From: Muribaculaceae bacterium
GTDB taxonomy: Bacteria; Bacteroidota; Bacteroidia; Bacteroidales; Muribaculaceae
Assembly (NCBI GenBank): GCA_009775355.1
Contig: VSPN01000018.1
Location: 1 to 45,436, forward strand
Length of the DNA: 45,436 bases
Direction: 5' to 3'
The notes under the pieces are model-generated. The model worked only from the letters and a program-made list of their open reading frames with translations, had not been told where the DNA came from and searched no databases. Positions 1-8,395 of the stretch are shown here, piece by piece. Each line of letters begins with the position of its first letter. Position 1 is the first letter of the stretch. The position numbers and the translations under genes are program-made.

Positions 1-440
1 GTTTCTTTTGGGGTGTTTGAACCTGATTTTTTTCATTGCTTTTTAGTTGATTATTAGGCTATAAAGATACCAAAAAAAACAATGAATTATCCAAATTTTC
101 AATGTACTCTTTTGCGCTAAAAATCAATATTTTTAAGCACGTGTTTTTATTAATATTTCAGGTGTTTTGAATGACGTTTTTCGGAACATCAAACTGAACA
201 CCCTAATAACAATGTCATCCATTTATAGTGGAATGTAGATTCATCTGTTAAACGCATGCCCTGGAGTTTTTGTTGACGAAGAAGAGGGGAGGACTCATTG
301 ACGGATTGTCTGAACCTTGACACCGGCCGGCGTGTTCTATCTAAGGAATAAGGATGAAGTTACCGCTTTCCTTTTCTCCGGCAGCGGACACAGTTGCCGC
401 TTCCGGTCAGACTGTGTTATAATTTAATAGAATTTCAACT
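1..440. other. AT-rich non-coding region upstream of ahpC
   Basis: No convincing reading frame is seen on either strand. The first 240 bases are very AT-rich, and the rest is closer to the genome average. A gggtgtttga-like string near position 11 recurs as ggtgttttga at 161. Just before ahpC, an imperfect stem (378-387 with 397-406, nine of ten pairs) sits in the likely 5' untranslated region. No good TAnnTTTG promoter box was found. Control by the peroxide sensor OxyR is known for ahpCF in Bacteroides, but no OxyR site can be identified by eye here. Confidence 0.5.
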
Positions 441-1028
441 ATGGAAGACAACAAGATTGTAAAGGAACCGATCATCAATTCAAAACTCCCCGAATTCAAA
501 GTGCAGGCTTATCAGAACGGAGAATTCCGGGAGGTCACCAACAAGGATATCGAAGGCAAATGGGCTATTTTCTTCTTCTATCCGGCAGATTTTACTTTCG
601 TATGCCCTACCGAACTTGAGGATCTTCAGAGCAAGTATGCCCAGCTCAAGGATATGGGCGTAGAGGTGTTCTCTGTGAGCACGGATTCTCATTTCGTGCA
701 CAAGGCATGGCACGATACTTCCGACAGAATCAAGAAGATCGAATATCCCATGCTCGCCGATCCGACAGGTCTGCTCGCCCGCGCTTTCGGAGTCATGATA
801 GAGGAAGACGGTGTGGCATACAGAGGCACATTTGTTGTCAATCCCGAAGGCCTTGTGAAGATCGCCGAGGTGCAGGACAACAGTATCGGACGTGATGCCG
901 ATGAACTCGTCCGCAAGGTCGAGGCCGCTTTGTTTGTGGCCGGACATCCGGGTGACGTATGTCCCGCCAAATGGAAGAAAGGAGCCGAGACTCTAAAACC
1001 GAATATCGATCTGGTCGGCAAACTCTGA
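441..1028 (+). CDS. ahpC: Alkyl hydroperoxide reductase subunit C (peroxiredoxin)
   Basis: This is a cytosolic 2-Cys peroxiredoxin that reduces hydrogen peroxide and organic peroxides and is recycled by AhpF. The protein has 195 residues, close to the usual ~187. The peroxidatic cysteine lies in the FTFVCPTE motif (about residue 55), and the resolving cysteine lies in the GDVCPAKW motif near residue 174. Both are intact, as is the C-terminal tail typical of the AhpC/Prx1 type. ahpF follows 118 bases downstream on the same strand, the usual ahpCF order. The ATG start comes directly before a well-conserved N-terminus. Confidence 0.97.
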   Translation: MEDNKIVKEPIINSKLPEFKVQAYQNGEFREVTNKDIEGKWAIFFFYPADFTFVCPTELEDLQSKYAQLKDMGVEVFSVSTDSHFVHKAWHDTSDRIKKIEYPMLADPTGLLARAFGVMIEEDGVAYRGTFVVNPEGLVKIAEVQDNSIGRDADELVRKVEAALFVAGHPGDVCPAKWKKGAETLKPNIDLVGKL

Positions 1029-1146
1029 CAGGTTTTCCTGATATATGACATGCACGGCAAGGCTGTCCCCTGATGGACAGCCTTCTGTGGTAATATTATG
1101 GTCAGACTCATGCTGTCATTATCGTTAAATTTGAACTGATACTTAT

Positions 1147-2703
1147 ATGCTGTTGGAAAAACAATTGCTTGACCAGGTGAAGCAGGTTTTCGCCGGTCTT
1201 GGACATGATTATATTTTCAGGATCTCATATGATCCCGCGGTAGCCCCGGGTAAGGAGATGCTTGAATTTTTCACCCAGTTCGCATCGACGTCTGCCCGAA
1301 TAGGTGTCGAATCGGAAGAAAAAGCCGTCGATGTGCCGTCGGCCACCCTTGTCCGTGACGGTGTGCCGACAGGCATAACGTTCAGGTGTATTCCCGGCGG
1401 ACATGAGTTCACATCTCTGCTGCTTGCAGTGCTCAACGCCGACGGTCAGGGCAGGACTCTTCCCGACGAACCTCTCCGCGAGCGTATCGCCAGGCTAAAA
1501 GATGAGATCCGGCTCGTTACCTACGTGTCGCTTGAATGTACGAACTGCCCAGATGTGGTGCAGGCCCTCAACCAGATGGCTCTCTTCAACGACAGGATAA
1601 TCTCGGAGACTGTCGACGGCAACCTCGCCGTGGCAGAGGCAGGGAAACTCGGAGTTAAATCCGTGCCGACGGTCTATGCCAACGGTGAACAGATATGGGT
1701 GGGAAAAGGAGCGCTCGGCGAGATCCTTGACAAGCTTGAGGAGCGTTTCGGTAGCGATCAGCCGGCAGGTCCTGCCATAGTCCACAAGGCTGATCTGATC
1801 GTTGTCGGAGGAGGCCCCGCCGGAGCGGCCGCCGCTGTGTATTCCGCCAGAAAGGGTCTTGATGTCGCTGTCGTGGCTCAGCGAGTGGGAGGTCAGGTCA
1901 AGGAGACGACTGGAATCGACAATGTGATTTCCGTGAAGCACACCACAGGCGAGAAGCTTGCCGCCGATCTCAAGGAGCACATGCTTGACTATCCGGTCAG
2001 GATCTACGAATCGCGAACCGTAGAGGAAGTCGATCTCAAGGGTGATGTCAAGAAGATCCGCGCCAGAGGGGGCGAGACATTCGAGGCTCCGCAGGTCATC
2101 ATCGCCACTGGAGCGCGATGGCGCCGTCTGAATGTGCCCGGAGAGGATGACTACATCGGTCACGGTGTCGCTTTCTGCGTGCATTGCGACGGGCCTTTCT
2201 TCGCCGGAAAGGATGTGGCTGTGGTGGGAGGCGGCAACTCCGGCGTCGAGGCTGCCATAGATCTTGCGGCAATATGCCGTCATGTCGACGTGTTCGAGTT
2301 TCTTAAAACATTGAAGGCCGACACGGTTCTTCAGGAGAAGTTGCGAAGTCTCTCCAATGTCGATGTGCATCTTTCATCTGCTGTCGGTCGGATTACCGGA
2401 GACGGCAAGACTCTCGGCGGACTTGATGTCACCGACCGCGTAAGCGGCGAGTCAAGGCATTACGATGTGTCGGGAGTGTTTGTCCAGATCGGCCTTCAGC
2501 CGAATACCGAAGTGTTCGTGCCGCAGGTGCCTGCAAACCGCGCCGGAGAGATTGAGATCGACGCTATGTGCCGCACGGAGATCCCCGGAGTCTATGCTGC
2601 CGGAGACTGCTCGTCGGTGCCTTTCAAGCAGGTCGTGATCGCTATGGGCGAGGGGGCAAAAGCCGCGCTTGCCGCTTTTGATTATCGTCTGCGGTCGCTC
2701 TGA
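1147..2703 (+). CDS. ahpF: Alkyl hydroperoxide reductase subunit F
   Basis: AhpF is a flavoprotein that passes electrons from NADH through its disulfides to AhpC. At 518 residues it has the family's usual length. The N-terminal part (about 1-200) is a tandem thioredoxin-like domain with the redox motif CTNCPD. The rest is a thioredoxin-reductase-like module: the FAD-binding GGGPAGAAAA motif near 222, the redox pair CVHC near 345, an NADH-binding GGGNSGVEAA motif, and the C-terminal AAGDCSSVP FAD motif. It lies downstream of ahpC on the same strand and is followed by a strong convergent terminator. Confidence 0.97.
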   Translation: MLLEKQLLDQVKQVFAGLGHDYIFRISYDPAVAPGKEMLEFFTQFASTSARIGVESEEKAVDVPSATLVRDGVPTGITFRCIPGGHEFTSLLLAVLNADGQGRTLPDEPLRERIARLKDEIRLVTYVSLECTNCPDVVQALNQMALFNDRIISETVDGNLAVAEAGKLGVKSVPTVYANGEQIWVGKGALGEILDKLEERFGSDQPAGPAIVHKADLIVVGGGPAGAAAAVYSARKGLDVAVVAQRVGGQVKETTGIDNVISVKHTTGEKLAADLKEHMLDYPVRIYESRTVEEVDLKGDVKKIRARGGETFEAPQVIIATGARWRRLNVPGEDDYIGHGVAFCVHCDGPFFAGKDVAVVGGGNSGVEAAIDLAAICRHVDVFEFLKTLKADTVLQEKLRSLSNVDVHLSSAVGRITGDGKTLGGLDVTDRVSGESRHYDVSGVFVQIGLQPNTEVFVPQVPANRAGEIEIDAMCRTEIPGVYAAGDCSSVPFKQVVIAMGEGAKAALAAFDYRLRSL

Positions 2704-2761
2704 TTCCGCTCTGCCGGCCGACTTTAATACTGAACTGGATGTGCCGTATTGAAGCGGTAAA

Positions 2762-2812
2762 TGACAAAAAAAGAACCGTCTTCCTCGCAAGAAGACGGTT
2801 CTTTTTTGTCAT
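2762..2812. terminator. Bidirectional terminator between ahpF and the EF-G2 gene
   Basis: This is a long inverted repeat with the core AAGAACCGTCTTC ... GAAGACGGTTCTT and a short loop, flanked by an A-run on the left and a T-run on the right. It can therefore end transcription of ahpF (plus) and of the convergent EF-G2 gene (minus). Confidence 0.9.
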
Positions 2813-2828
2813 TAATTGCAGACTGTGA

Positions 2829-4985
2829 TTATTCTTCGGTCTGTGTCTCGGCGTATTCTTTAAGGAGTTTTTCCTGAACGTCGCCGGGCACGAGCTCGTA
2901 GCTTGCGAACTTCATAGAGAAGCTGCTTCTGCCGCCGGTGATCGAGCTGAGCGATGTCGAGTAGCTTGACATTTCCTTCAGAGGGACCTTGGCGTTGAGT
3001 TTCTCGATACCGTTTTCAGACTCCATGCCCATGATGATGGCCCGGCGTCCCTGAAGGTCGCTCATCACGTCGCCCATGGTATCGCCCGGAGTGAGAACCT
3101 CCACGTCATATATTGGTTCGAGAATCTTTGGGTTGGCCTGACGGAAAGCCTCGCTGAATGCGTTGCGTCCGGCGAGGCGGAACGAGATCTCGTTGGAGTC
3201 TACCGGGTGCATCTTGCCGTCGTAGATCATGACGCGCACGTCGCGGGCGTATGAGCCGGTGAGGGGACCCTGCTCCATGCGGTCCATCAGACCCTTGACG
3301 ATGGCCGGAATGAAACGTGCGTCGATCGATCCGCCGACCGTGCAGTCGTAGACCACGAGCTTGCCGCCCCATTCCAGAGGAATCTCCTGCTTGTCGCGCA
3401 CCTTGAGCTTGAACTCCTGGTTGCCGAACTTGTAGCTGTCGGGTTCGGGCATCCCTTCTGTATAAGGCTCGATGATAAGGTGCACCTCGCCGAACTGTCC
3501 CGAACCGCCCGACTGCTTTTTGTGGCGGTAATCGGCGCGGGCTGCCTTTGTGATCGTCTCGCGGTAGGGGATCCGCATCTCTTCGAACATGATAGGAAGT
3601 TTCTCGTTGTTCTCGATTCGCCATTTGAGTGTGCGGAGGTGGAATTCTCCCTGACCTTTCACAAGAGTCTGTTTAAGCTCCTTGCTCTGCTCGATGACCC
3701 ATGTCGGATCCTCCTCATGCATGCGCGTCAGGATTGCCGACAGTTTTTCGCCGTCGCTTTCGGTGACCGGTCTGATGGCGCGTACATATTTCGGCGCAGG
3801 ATATTTGATGAAGTCGAACTGATACTCGCAGCCTTTCTCGTCAAGGGTGTTGCCTGTGCGGACATCCTTGAGTTTGACAGTGGCGCCTATGTCGCCGGCC
3901 ACAAGAGAGTCGATCGGATTGCGGATCTGGCCGCACACGGTGAATATCTGTGCGAGTCGTTCCTTGCCTCCGCGGGTCGCGTTCTCAAGATCGGCTCCGG
4001 CCTTAAGTGTGCCGCTCATAACCTTGAAGTATGACACCTCACCGATATGCGGCTCGACCGATGTCTTGAAGAAGAACACCGATACCGGGCCGCCGGCATC
4101 GGGCTTCACCTCGACACCTGAGGTTGTGACAGGTGCCGGCATGTCGCTCACGAACGGACATACGTTTCCGAGGAATTCCATGAGTCGGCGCACTGCCATG
4201 TCTTTTGCGGCCGACAGAAGAACGACCGGGTAGATCGAACGGTCCACAAGACCCTTGCGGATACCTTCGCGCATCTCGTCTTCGGTGAGACTGCCCTGTT
4301 CGAAAAATTTCTCCATGAGAGTCTCGTCGTTCTCGGCGGCTGCCTCGACGAGGATCTGGTTCAGTTCGCGGGCTTTGTCAAGCTGGTCTGCCGGAATGTC
4401 GCTGATCGTCGGGACGCCTCCGTCGGGACCCCACTCATATTTCTTCATCAGAAGCACATCGATCATCGAGTGGAAGCCGGGGCCGGACTCAAGGGGATAT
4501 TGTATCTGCACCACACGCGGGCCGAAAGACTCGCGCAGTTGCTCCAGCACATTCTCGAAATCAGCCTTCTCGGCATCCATCTGGTTGACAGCGAAGATGA
4601 TGGGTTTTTTGAGAGCGGAAGTGGTGCGGAATATGTTCTGTGTGCCGACCTCCACGCCATACTGGGCGTCGACCAGTATGAGGCCCATGTCGCACACTCC
4701 GAGTGCAGTGTAGGCGTTGCCGACAAAATCGTCAGCTCCCGGACAGTCGATTATATTGAGTTTCTTGTTGTTGAATTCGGCATTGAAAACCGTTGAGAAA
4801 ACCGAGTAGCCATACTCTTTCTCAACGGGGAAATAGTCGGATACGGTGTTGCCTGCGTCAACCGTTCCGCGACGTTTTATAACTCCACACTCGTAAATCA
4901 TAGATTCGGCGAGTGTGGTTTTCCCGGCGCCCTTCGATCCAAGCAGGGCGATGTTCTTGATTTCATTCGTTTTGTAAATCTTCAT
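2829..4985 (-). CDS. EF-G2-like elongation factor with altered GTPase motifs
   Basis: This 718-residue protein has the full EF-G domain order: G domain, beta-barrel domain II, and domains III-V with the PYRETI and EVLTP motifs. The P-loop is intact (GSKGAGKT, residues 16-23). Three other G motifs depart from the translocase consensus. The usual DTPGH is DCPGA, so the catalytic histidine is Ala84 (codon 4734-4736). The switch I threonine is replaced by Ser61, and NKxD reads NQMD (134-137). Bacteroides thetaiotaomicron has an EF-G paralogue, EF-G2, reported to drive translocation without GTP hydrolysis and to be needed for gut colonisation; this gene fits that type. It is not the housekeeping FusA. 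Alternative: a ribosome-protection or recycling paralogue. Confidence 0.85.
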   Translation of the reverse strand: MKIYKTNEIKNIALLGSKGAGKTTLAESMIYECGVIKRRGTVDAGNTVSDYFPVEKEYGYSVFSTVFNAEFNNKKLNIIDCPGADDFVGNAYTALGVCDMGLILVDAQYGVEVGTQNIFRTTSALKKPIIFAVNQMDAEKADFENVLEQLRESFGPRVVQIQYPLESGPGFHSMIDVLLMKKYEWGPDGGVPTISDIPADQLDKARELNQILVEAAAENDETLMEKFFEQGSLTEDEMREGIRKGLVDRSIYPVVLLSAAKDMAVRRLMEFLGNVCPFVSDMPAPVTTSGVEVKPDAGGPVSVFFFKTSVEPHIGEVSYFKVMSGTLKAGADLENATRGGKERLAQIFTVCGQIRNPIDSLVAGDIGATVKLKDVRTGNTLDEKGCEYQFDFIKYPAPKYVRAIRPVTESDGEKLSAILTRMHEEDPTWVIEQSKELKQTLVKGQGEFHLRTLKWRIENNEKLPIMFEEMRIPYRETITKAARADYRHKKQSGGSGQFGEVHLIIEPYTEGMPEPDSYKFGNQEFKLKVRDKQEIPLEWGGKLVVYDCTVGGSIDARFIPAIVKGLMDRMEQGPLTGSYARDVRVMIYDGKMHPVDSNEISFRLAGRNAFSEAFRQANPKILEPIYDVEVLTPGDTMGDVMSDLQGRRAIIMGMESENGIEKLNAKVPLKEMSSYSTSLSSITGGRSSFSMKFASYELVPGDVQEKLLKEYAETQTEE

Positions 4986-5103
4986 AAGATATAAGATTTT
5001 AAGAGTTTTGGTGGCGTTTATACGGTCGGATCAGGATGTGGTTTCCTTTTTCCGTCCGCAATTTAGTAAAAATTGTGCTATTATCTGTAAACTGTTTTTA
5101 TGT

Positions 5104-5137
5104 TTTGTAACATATTTAGCAAATTTTGTTATTTTTG
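5104..5137 (+). promoter_or_regulatory. Bacteroidetes-type promoter for hemW
   Basis: A -7 box TATTTTTG at 5130-5137 fits TAnnTTTG, with TTTG at 5104-5107 as the -33 element about 22 bases upstream. The ATG of hemW is 24 bases downstream. Confidence 0.6.
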
Positions 5138-5161
5138 CAAGAAAATTGACATTCGAATTTT

Positions 5162-6301
5162 ATGACAGGAGTATACGTGCATGTGCCGTTTTGCCGCAGA
5201 CGATGCCTTTATTGTGATTTCTATTCGGTCGGAGAGCGTCTGGCTGAATGGCCTGATTATGTCGGGGCTCTTCTTTCGGAGGCCTCGGCAAGAATCCCGG
5301 AGCTGCGGCTATCGGCTGATCGTGATGAAACCACATTATATATAGGGGGAGGTACCCCCTCGCTTATCCCTGCCGACTGTTTCGCCCGGTTGGCATCCGG
5401 TCTTCTTGAGCAGACCGGACATTGCAGTGAATTCACCATCGAGGCCAATCCCGACGATGTCTCCGATGAAAAGGCGCGTCTCTGGCGCGAGTGTGGCGTG
5501 AGCCGTATTAGCATGGGTGTGCAGTCGCTTGTCGACTCTGAACTTCGGGCCATCGGGCGCCGTCATGACTCCGCCACGGCTCGCAGAGCGTATGAGACGC
5601 TGCGCCGTTACTTTGATAACATCAGTCTTGATCTTATGTTCGGTTTGCCCGGGCAGACAGTGGATTCTCTTATGGATTCGGTCGGAGGTGTCATCGCCAT
5701 GAATCCGGATCATGTATCGGCATATTCTCTTATGTATGAGGAGAGGACCGCACTGACACGACTTCGCGACACCGGTCGGCTGGAGGAAATGTCCGACGAT
5801 GACTGCAACTGCATGTTCGCTTCTCTTTCGGATGCACTGGCCGATGCCGGTTACGAGCAGTACGAGATTTCCAACTACGCCAGACCCGGGTATCGGTCGC
5901 GTCACAACAGCCTTTACTGGCAGGGTGTGCCTTATGTAGGACTCGGGCCTGGTGCCCATAGTTGCGACGGCAATCGCCTGCGGACTGCTAACAGACCTGA
6001 TGTGCGTGCATATATGGCTTATTGGCTCGGGAGGAAAGGGGATTCTCCGGCAGACACTGAGGAACTCGGAGTGGAGGAGTTGCGGGAGGAGATGATAATG
6101 ACGCGGCTTCGCACTCGCGAGGGTCTCTCTCTCTCCGAATACAGTGCGGCGTTCGGTCAAGAGGCTCTGGAATCGCTTGTGAAGTATGCCCGCAAGTGGA
6201 TTGACGCCGGAAATATGGAAATATCGCCCGACCGAAGCAGTATCTCGCTTTCACGAACCGGAATTATGATCTCGGATGAAATTATGGCGTCTCTTTTCTG
6301 A
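5162..6301 (+). CDS. hemW: Radical SAM heme chaperone HemW-like protein
   Basis: This 379-residue radical SAM protein belongs to the HemN/HemW family. The iron-sulfur ligands are Cys11, Cys15 and Cys18 in CRRRCLYC, the CxxxCxxC spacing of the family, and the next motif is GGGTPS. The N-terminus starts directly at the cluster motif and lacks the longer N-terminal region and extra cysteine of true coproporphyrinogen oxidase HemN. That points to HemW, a heme-binding chaperone often misannotated as an oxidase. The C-terminal HemN domain is present (about 285-370). It is divergent from the EF-G2 gene across a 176-base gap. Confidence 0.9.
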   Translation: MTGVYVHVPFCRRRCLYCDFYSVGERLAEWPDYVGALLSEASARIPELRLSADRDETTLYIGGGTPSLIPADCFARLASGLLEQTGHCSEFTIEANPDDVSDEKARLWRECGVSRISMGVQSLVDSELRAIGRRHDSATARRAYETLRRYFDNISLDLMFGLPGQTVDSLMDSVGGVIAMNPDHVSAYSLMYEERTALTRLRDTGRLEEMSDDDCNCMFASLSDALADAGYEQYEISNYARPGYRSRHNSLYWQGVPYVGLGPGAHSCDGNRLRTANRPDVRAYMAYWLGRKGDSPADTEELGVEELREEMIMTRLRTREGLSLSEYSAAFGQEALESLVKYARKWIDAGNMEISPDRSSISLSRTGIMISDEIMASLF

Positions 6302-6359
6302 CGCAGAGACAAGGCGTCTGGCATTTGTGAAAGAATATAGAGGGAAATTATGTCAGTGC

Positions 6360-6390
6360 TTGCGGTTGATGGCAAGTTTTGCTATATTTG
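6360..6390 (+). promoter_or_regulatory. Promoter for the PNGase F-like gene
   Basis: A perfect TAnnTTTG -7 box (TATATTTG) lies at 6383-6390. A TTG at 6360-6362, 20 bases upstream, can serve as the -33 element. The start codon is at 6429. Confidence 0.65.
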
Positions 6391-6428
6391 TGGCGTAAAA
6401 CTTTTTTAAAACGCTAAAAACCGAATTT

Positions 6429-7844
6429 ATGGCAAAACTTTACGGCAAAATCCTGATTGCGTCATCAATGGCAATGTGTATGTCTGCATATTCGGCTCCG
6501 GCTGCCGCTGACGGCGGGGAGACCAGTATACGCATCTATGACGAGGCCATCTTCTTCGACGGTTACAATGTTCTTGAAAATCTTTCTGACGAGAGCAAGG
6601 CCATGATCCCGGAGGATGACGGAATCCTGCGTCACAGCACGTCTCTCTATTCAATAAGGCTTACCGACGAACAGCTTGATCTCATCGGCGAGAATCTGAA
6701 GATGCTTGTCGATATCGGTGCTCTGTGCGACAATTATGACCGCATCGGCAACATCAATATCGCGCTTGTTCCCAAGGGCGCGGAATCATATGTGCCCGAG
6801 GAAACGCAACGGCTTGAGATCGGACGTTTCATAACTCCGTTCATGAACAAGAACTATGAGCCGACGTCTGTGCCTTATGAGTTCGAAATGGATTACATGT
6901 CGCTTATTCTTCGCGACGAGCGTCTCCGCGAGCAGTATGACCTGTGGGCGGAGTTCGAACTTTTCGGCATTCCCTATGCCGCCAACGAGCAGGTCCGGGG
7001 ATGTGCCGGCCGTCAGGATGTATTTACAGGTACTCTTACTTTCGTCACAGATTCAGAACCCGCGCCGAAAACCGATAACAATGTTCTTGTGCCCATTGTT
7101 ATGAAGAAGCCCGAACACAAAGGAGGCAATTTCAACAACTATGGTGAGGGATGTACCGACGAGCCTGGACAGACTGTCAAAACGTGGTCGTTCGAGCTTG
7201 AAGAGGATGTGACCGATGGCCAGATTGTCTTCATAACTTCCAATCACGGTGCCAATGCCGGAGGCGAGGAGTACAACAGACGCAAGCATATGGTGTATTT
7301 CAATGGAAAACTCGCTGCAATCTACACTCCTGGACGTGACAGTTGCGAGCCATTCCGTGTCTACAACACCCAGCTCAACGGCATATACGGCTACAACGAG
7401 ATGAGTGATGAGGCATGGCAGTCTTTCTCCAACTGGTGTCCGGGTGACAAGATCGACAACCGTATACTTTATGTAGGCCCTCTTGCCAAAGGGAAGCATG
7501 ACTTCAAGATCAAGGTGCTGGGGGCTAAATTTGCTGACAGGCAAGGTGATATCCCGGTCTCGATTTTCTTCCAGGGTGTGCGCGAGGGCAGTCTTCCCGG
7601 GCATGCAGCTGTCAGTGAGGTGAAACCTGATTTCAGATCCGGCATCACCATCGATGGCGACATATGCACCGTGTCGAGCGATGTCCCCGTGCAGTCGATC
7701 CTTCTATATGATATCGCCGGCAATCTTCTGGCCATGGAATTCGATACGTGCAAGGTGTCTCTTTCCGCATGTCCTCCTGGAGTGAATGTCCTTATCGTTG
7801 AGTATGCCGACGGCCTGTCGGAAAATTATAAGATAATGCGCTGA
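6429..7844 (+). CDS. Exported PNGase F-type peptide:N-glycosidase
   Basis: This is a 471-residue exported protein with a signal peptide (about 1-27). Residues ~95-390 match the two-domain fold of Elizabethkingia PNGase F, which cleaves N-glycans from asparagine. Shared landmarks, compared from memory, are CDNYDR (Asp104, equivalent to catalytic Asp60), EIGRFITPF (130-138), an acidic pair at 175-177 where Glu118 sits, GGEEYNRRKH (Glu281, equivalent to Glu206) and NWCPGD. An extra ~60-residue N-terminal module (32-95) is as in longer type II PNGases. The last ~65 residues resemble a type A T9SS sorting domain or a Bacteroidales C-terminal beta domain. A role in stripping host N-glycans is inferred from homology. 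Confidence 0.85.
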   Translation: MAKLYGKILIASSMAMCMSAYSAPAAADGGETSIRIYDEAIFFDGYNVLENLSDESKAMIPEDDGILRHSTSLYSIRLTDEQLDLIGENLKMLVDIGALCDNYDRIGNINIALVPKGAESYVPEETQRLEIGRFITPFMNKNYEPTSVPYEFEMDYMSLILRDERLREQYDLWAEFELFGIPYAANEQVRGCAGRQDVFTGTLTFVTDSEPAPKTDNNVLVPIVMKKPEHKGGNFNNYGEGCTDEPGQTVKTWSFELEEDVTDGQIVFITSNHGANAGGEEYNRRKHMVYFNGKLAAIYTPGRDSCEPFRVYNTQLNGIYGYNEMSDEAWQSFSNWCPGDKIDNRILYVGPLAKGKHDFKIKVLGAKFADRQGDIPVSIFFQGVREGSLPGHAAVSEVKPDFRSGITIDGDICTVSSDVPVQSILLYDIAGNLLAMEFDTCKVSLSACPPGVNVLIVEYADGLSENYKIMR

Positions 7845-7910
7845 ACACAAGTTCTTAATCTAAACGATCCTTAAATTTGACCATTCGTTATAATGGTTAA
7901 AATATGTTAA

Positions 7911-7948
7911 TAACTAAGTTTTTAGTTGTACAACTAAAAACTTAGTTA
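7911..7948. promoter_or_regulatory. Perfect 38-bp palindromic operator of the BlaI-family repressor
   Basis: Positions 7911-7929 are the exact reverse complement of 7930-7948. Each half is itself a dyad, AACTAA-N4-TTAGTT (7912-7927 and 7932-7947), and the centre reads TTGTACAA. BlaI/MecI repressors bind dyads as dimers, so this looks like two adjoining dimer sites. It overlaps the -33 element of the promoter, which suits autorepression. Confidence 0.85.
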
Positions 7949-7956
7949 TATTTTTG
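7926..7956 (+). promoter_or_regulatory. Promoter of the blaI-blaR1 pair
   Basis: The -7 box TATTTTTG at 7949-7956 directly abuts the palindrome. A TTG at 7926-7928, inside the palindrome, lies 20 bases upstream and serves as the -33. Transcription would start near 7963. The GTG at 7956 is therefore not a usable start, and ATG 7980 is preferred. Confidence 0.7.
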
Positions 7957-7979
7957 TGCGTACAAAAGCTATATTACAT

Positions 7980-8393
7980 ATGAACGACAAAAGCACAGGC
8001 AGAAAGCGACTGTCGCCCAAGGAGGAGGCGATCATGGACTGCATATGGAGTCACGGCCCGATGTTTGTCCGCGAGATAGTGGATCGTCTGCCTGAGCCGC
8101 GACCTCATTTCAACACGGTGTCTACATTTGTGCGCGGTCTTGAGGCCAAGGGCTGGCTCGGTCATGAGAAGATCGGAAACTCATACCGCTACTATTCGCT
8201 GGTCGATGCGGCCGAATACCGCGACAGGTTGCTGCTCGGCATGGTCGAACGTTTCTTCAACCGTTCGTATATCGGTTTTGTCTCCTCGCTCGTCCGGGAG
8301 GAAAAAATCTCGACCGATGAGTTGCGCGAATTAATCGGCACAATAGAGTCGCAGAGAAAAGCCGGTGGAGGCAAAGACAGAAAGGAGGAGTGA
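7980..8393 (+). CDS. BlaI/MecI/CopY-family transcriptional repressor
   Basis: This is a 137-residue winged-helix repressor. The N-terminal part has the BlaI-type helices (LSPKEEAIMDCIW, then HFNTVSTFVRGLEAKGWL as recognition helix and wing), and the C-terminal part is the dimerisation helix bundle. In the bla/mec systems the paired membrane sensor protease triggers inactivation of such a repressor. The start at 7980 was chosen because the -7 promoter box covers the upstream GTG. The stop lies 2 bases before the ATG of the sensor gene, so the two are co-transcribed. The adjoining 38-bp palindrome is its likely operator. Confidence 0.92.
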   Translation: MNDKSTGRKRLSPKEEAIMDCIWSHGPMFVREIVDRLPEPRPHFNTVSTFVRGLEAKGWLGHEKIGNSYRYYSLVDAAEYRDRLLLGMVERFFNRSYIGFVSSLVREEKISTDELRELIGTIESQRKAGGGKDRKEE

Positions 8394-8395
8394 GC

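Noticed and set aside
1..440. tRNA or other structured RNA in the left-end region
   Set aside because: No cloverleaf or CCA-type end was seen; only a short imperfect stem near 378-406.
7956..7979. GTG start for the BlaI-family repressor
   Set aside because: The GTG overlaps the -7 promoter box at 7949-7956, so it would lie upstream of the transcription start. ATG 7980 is used instead.
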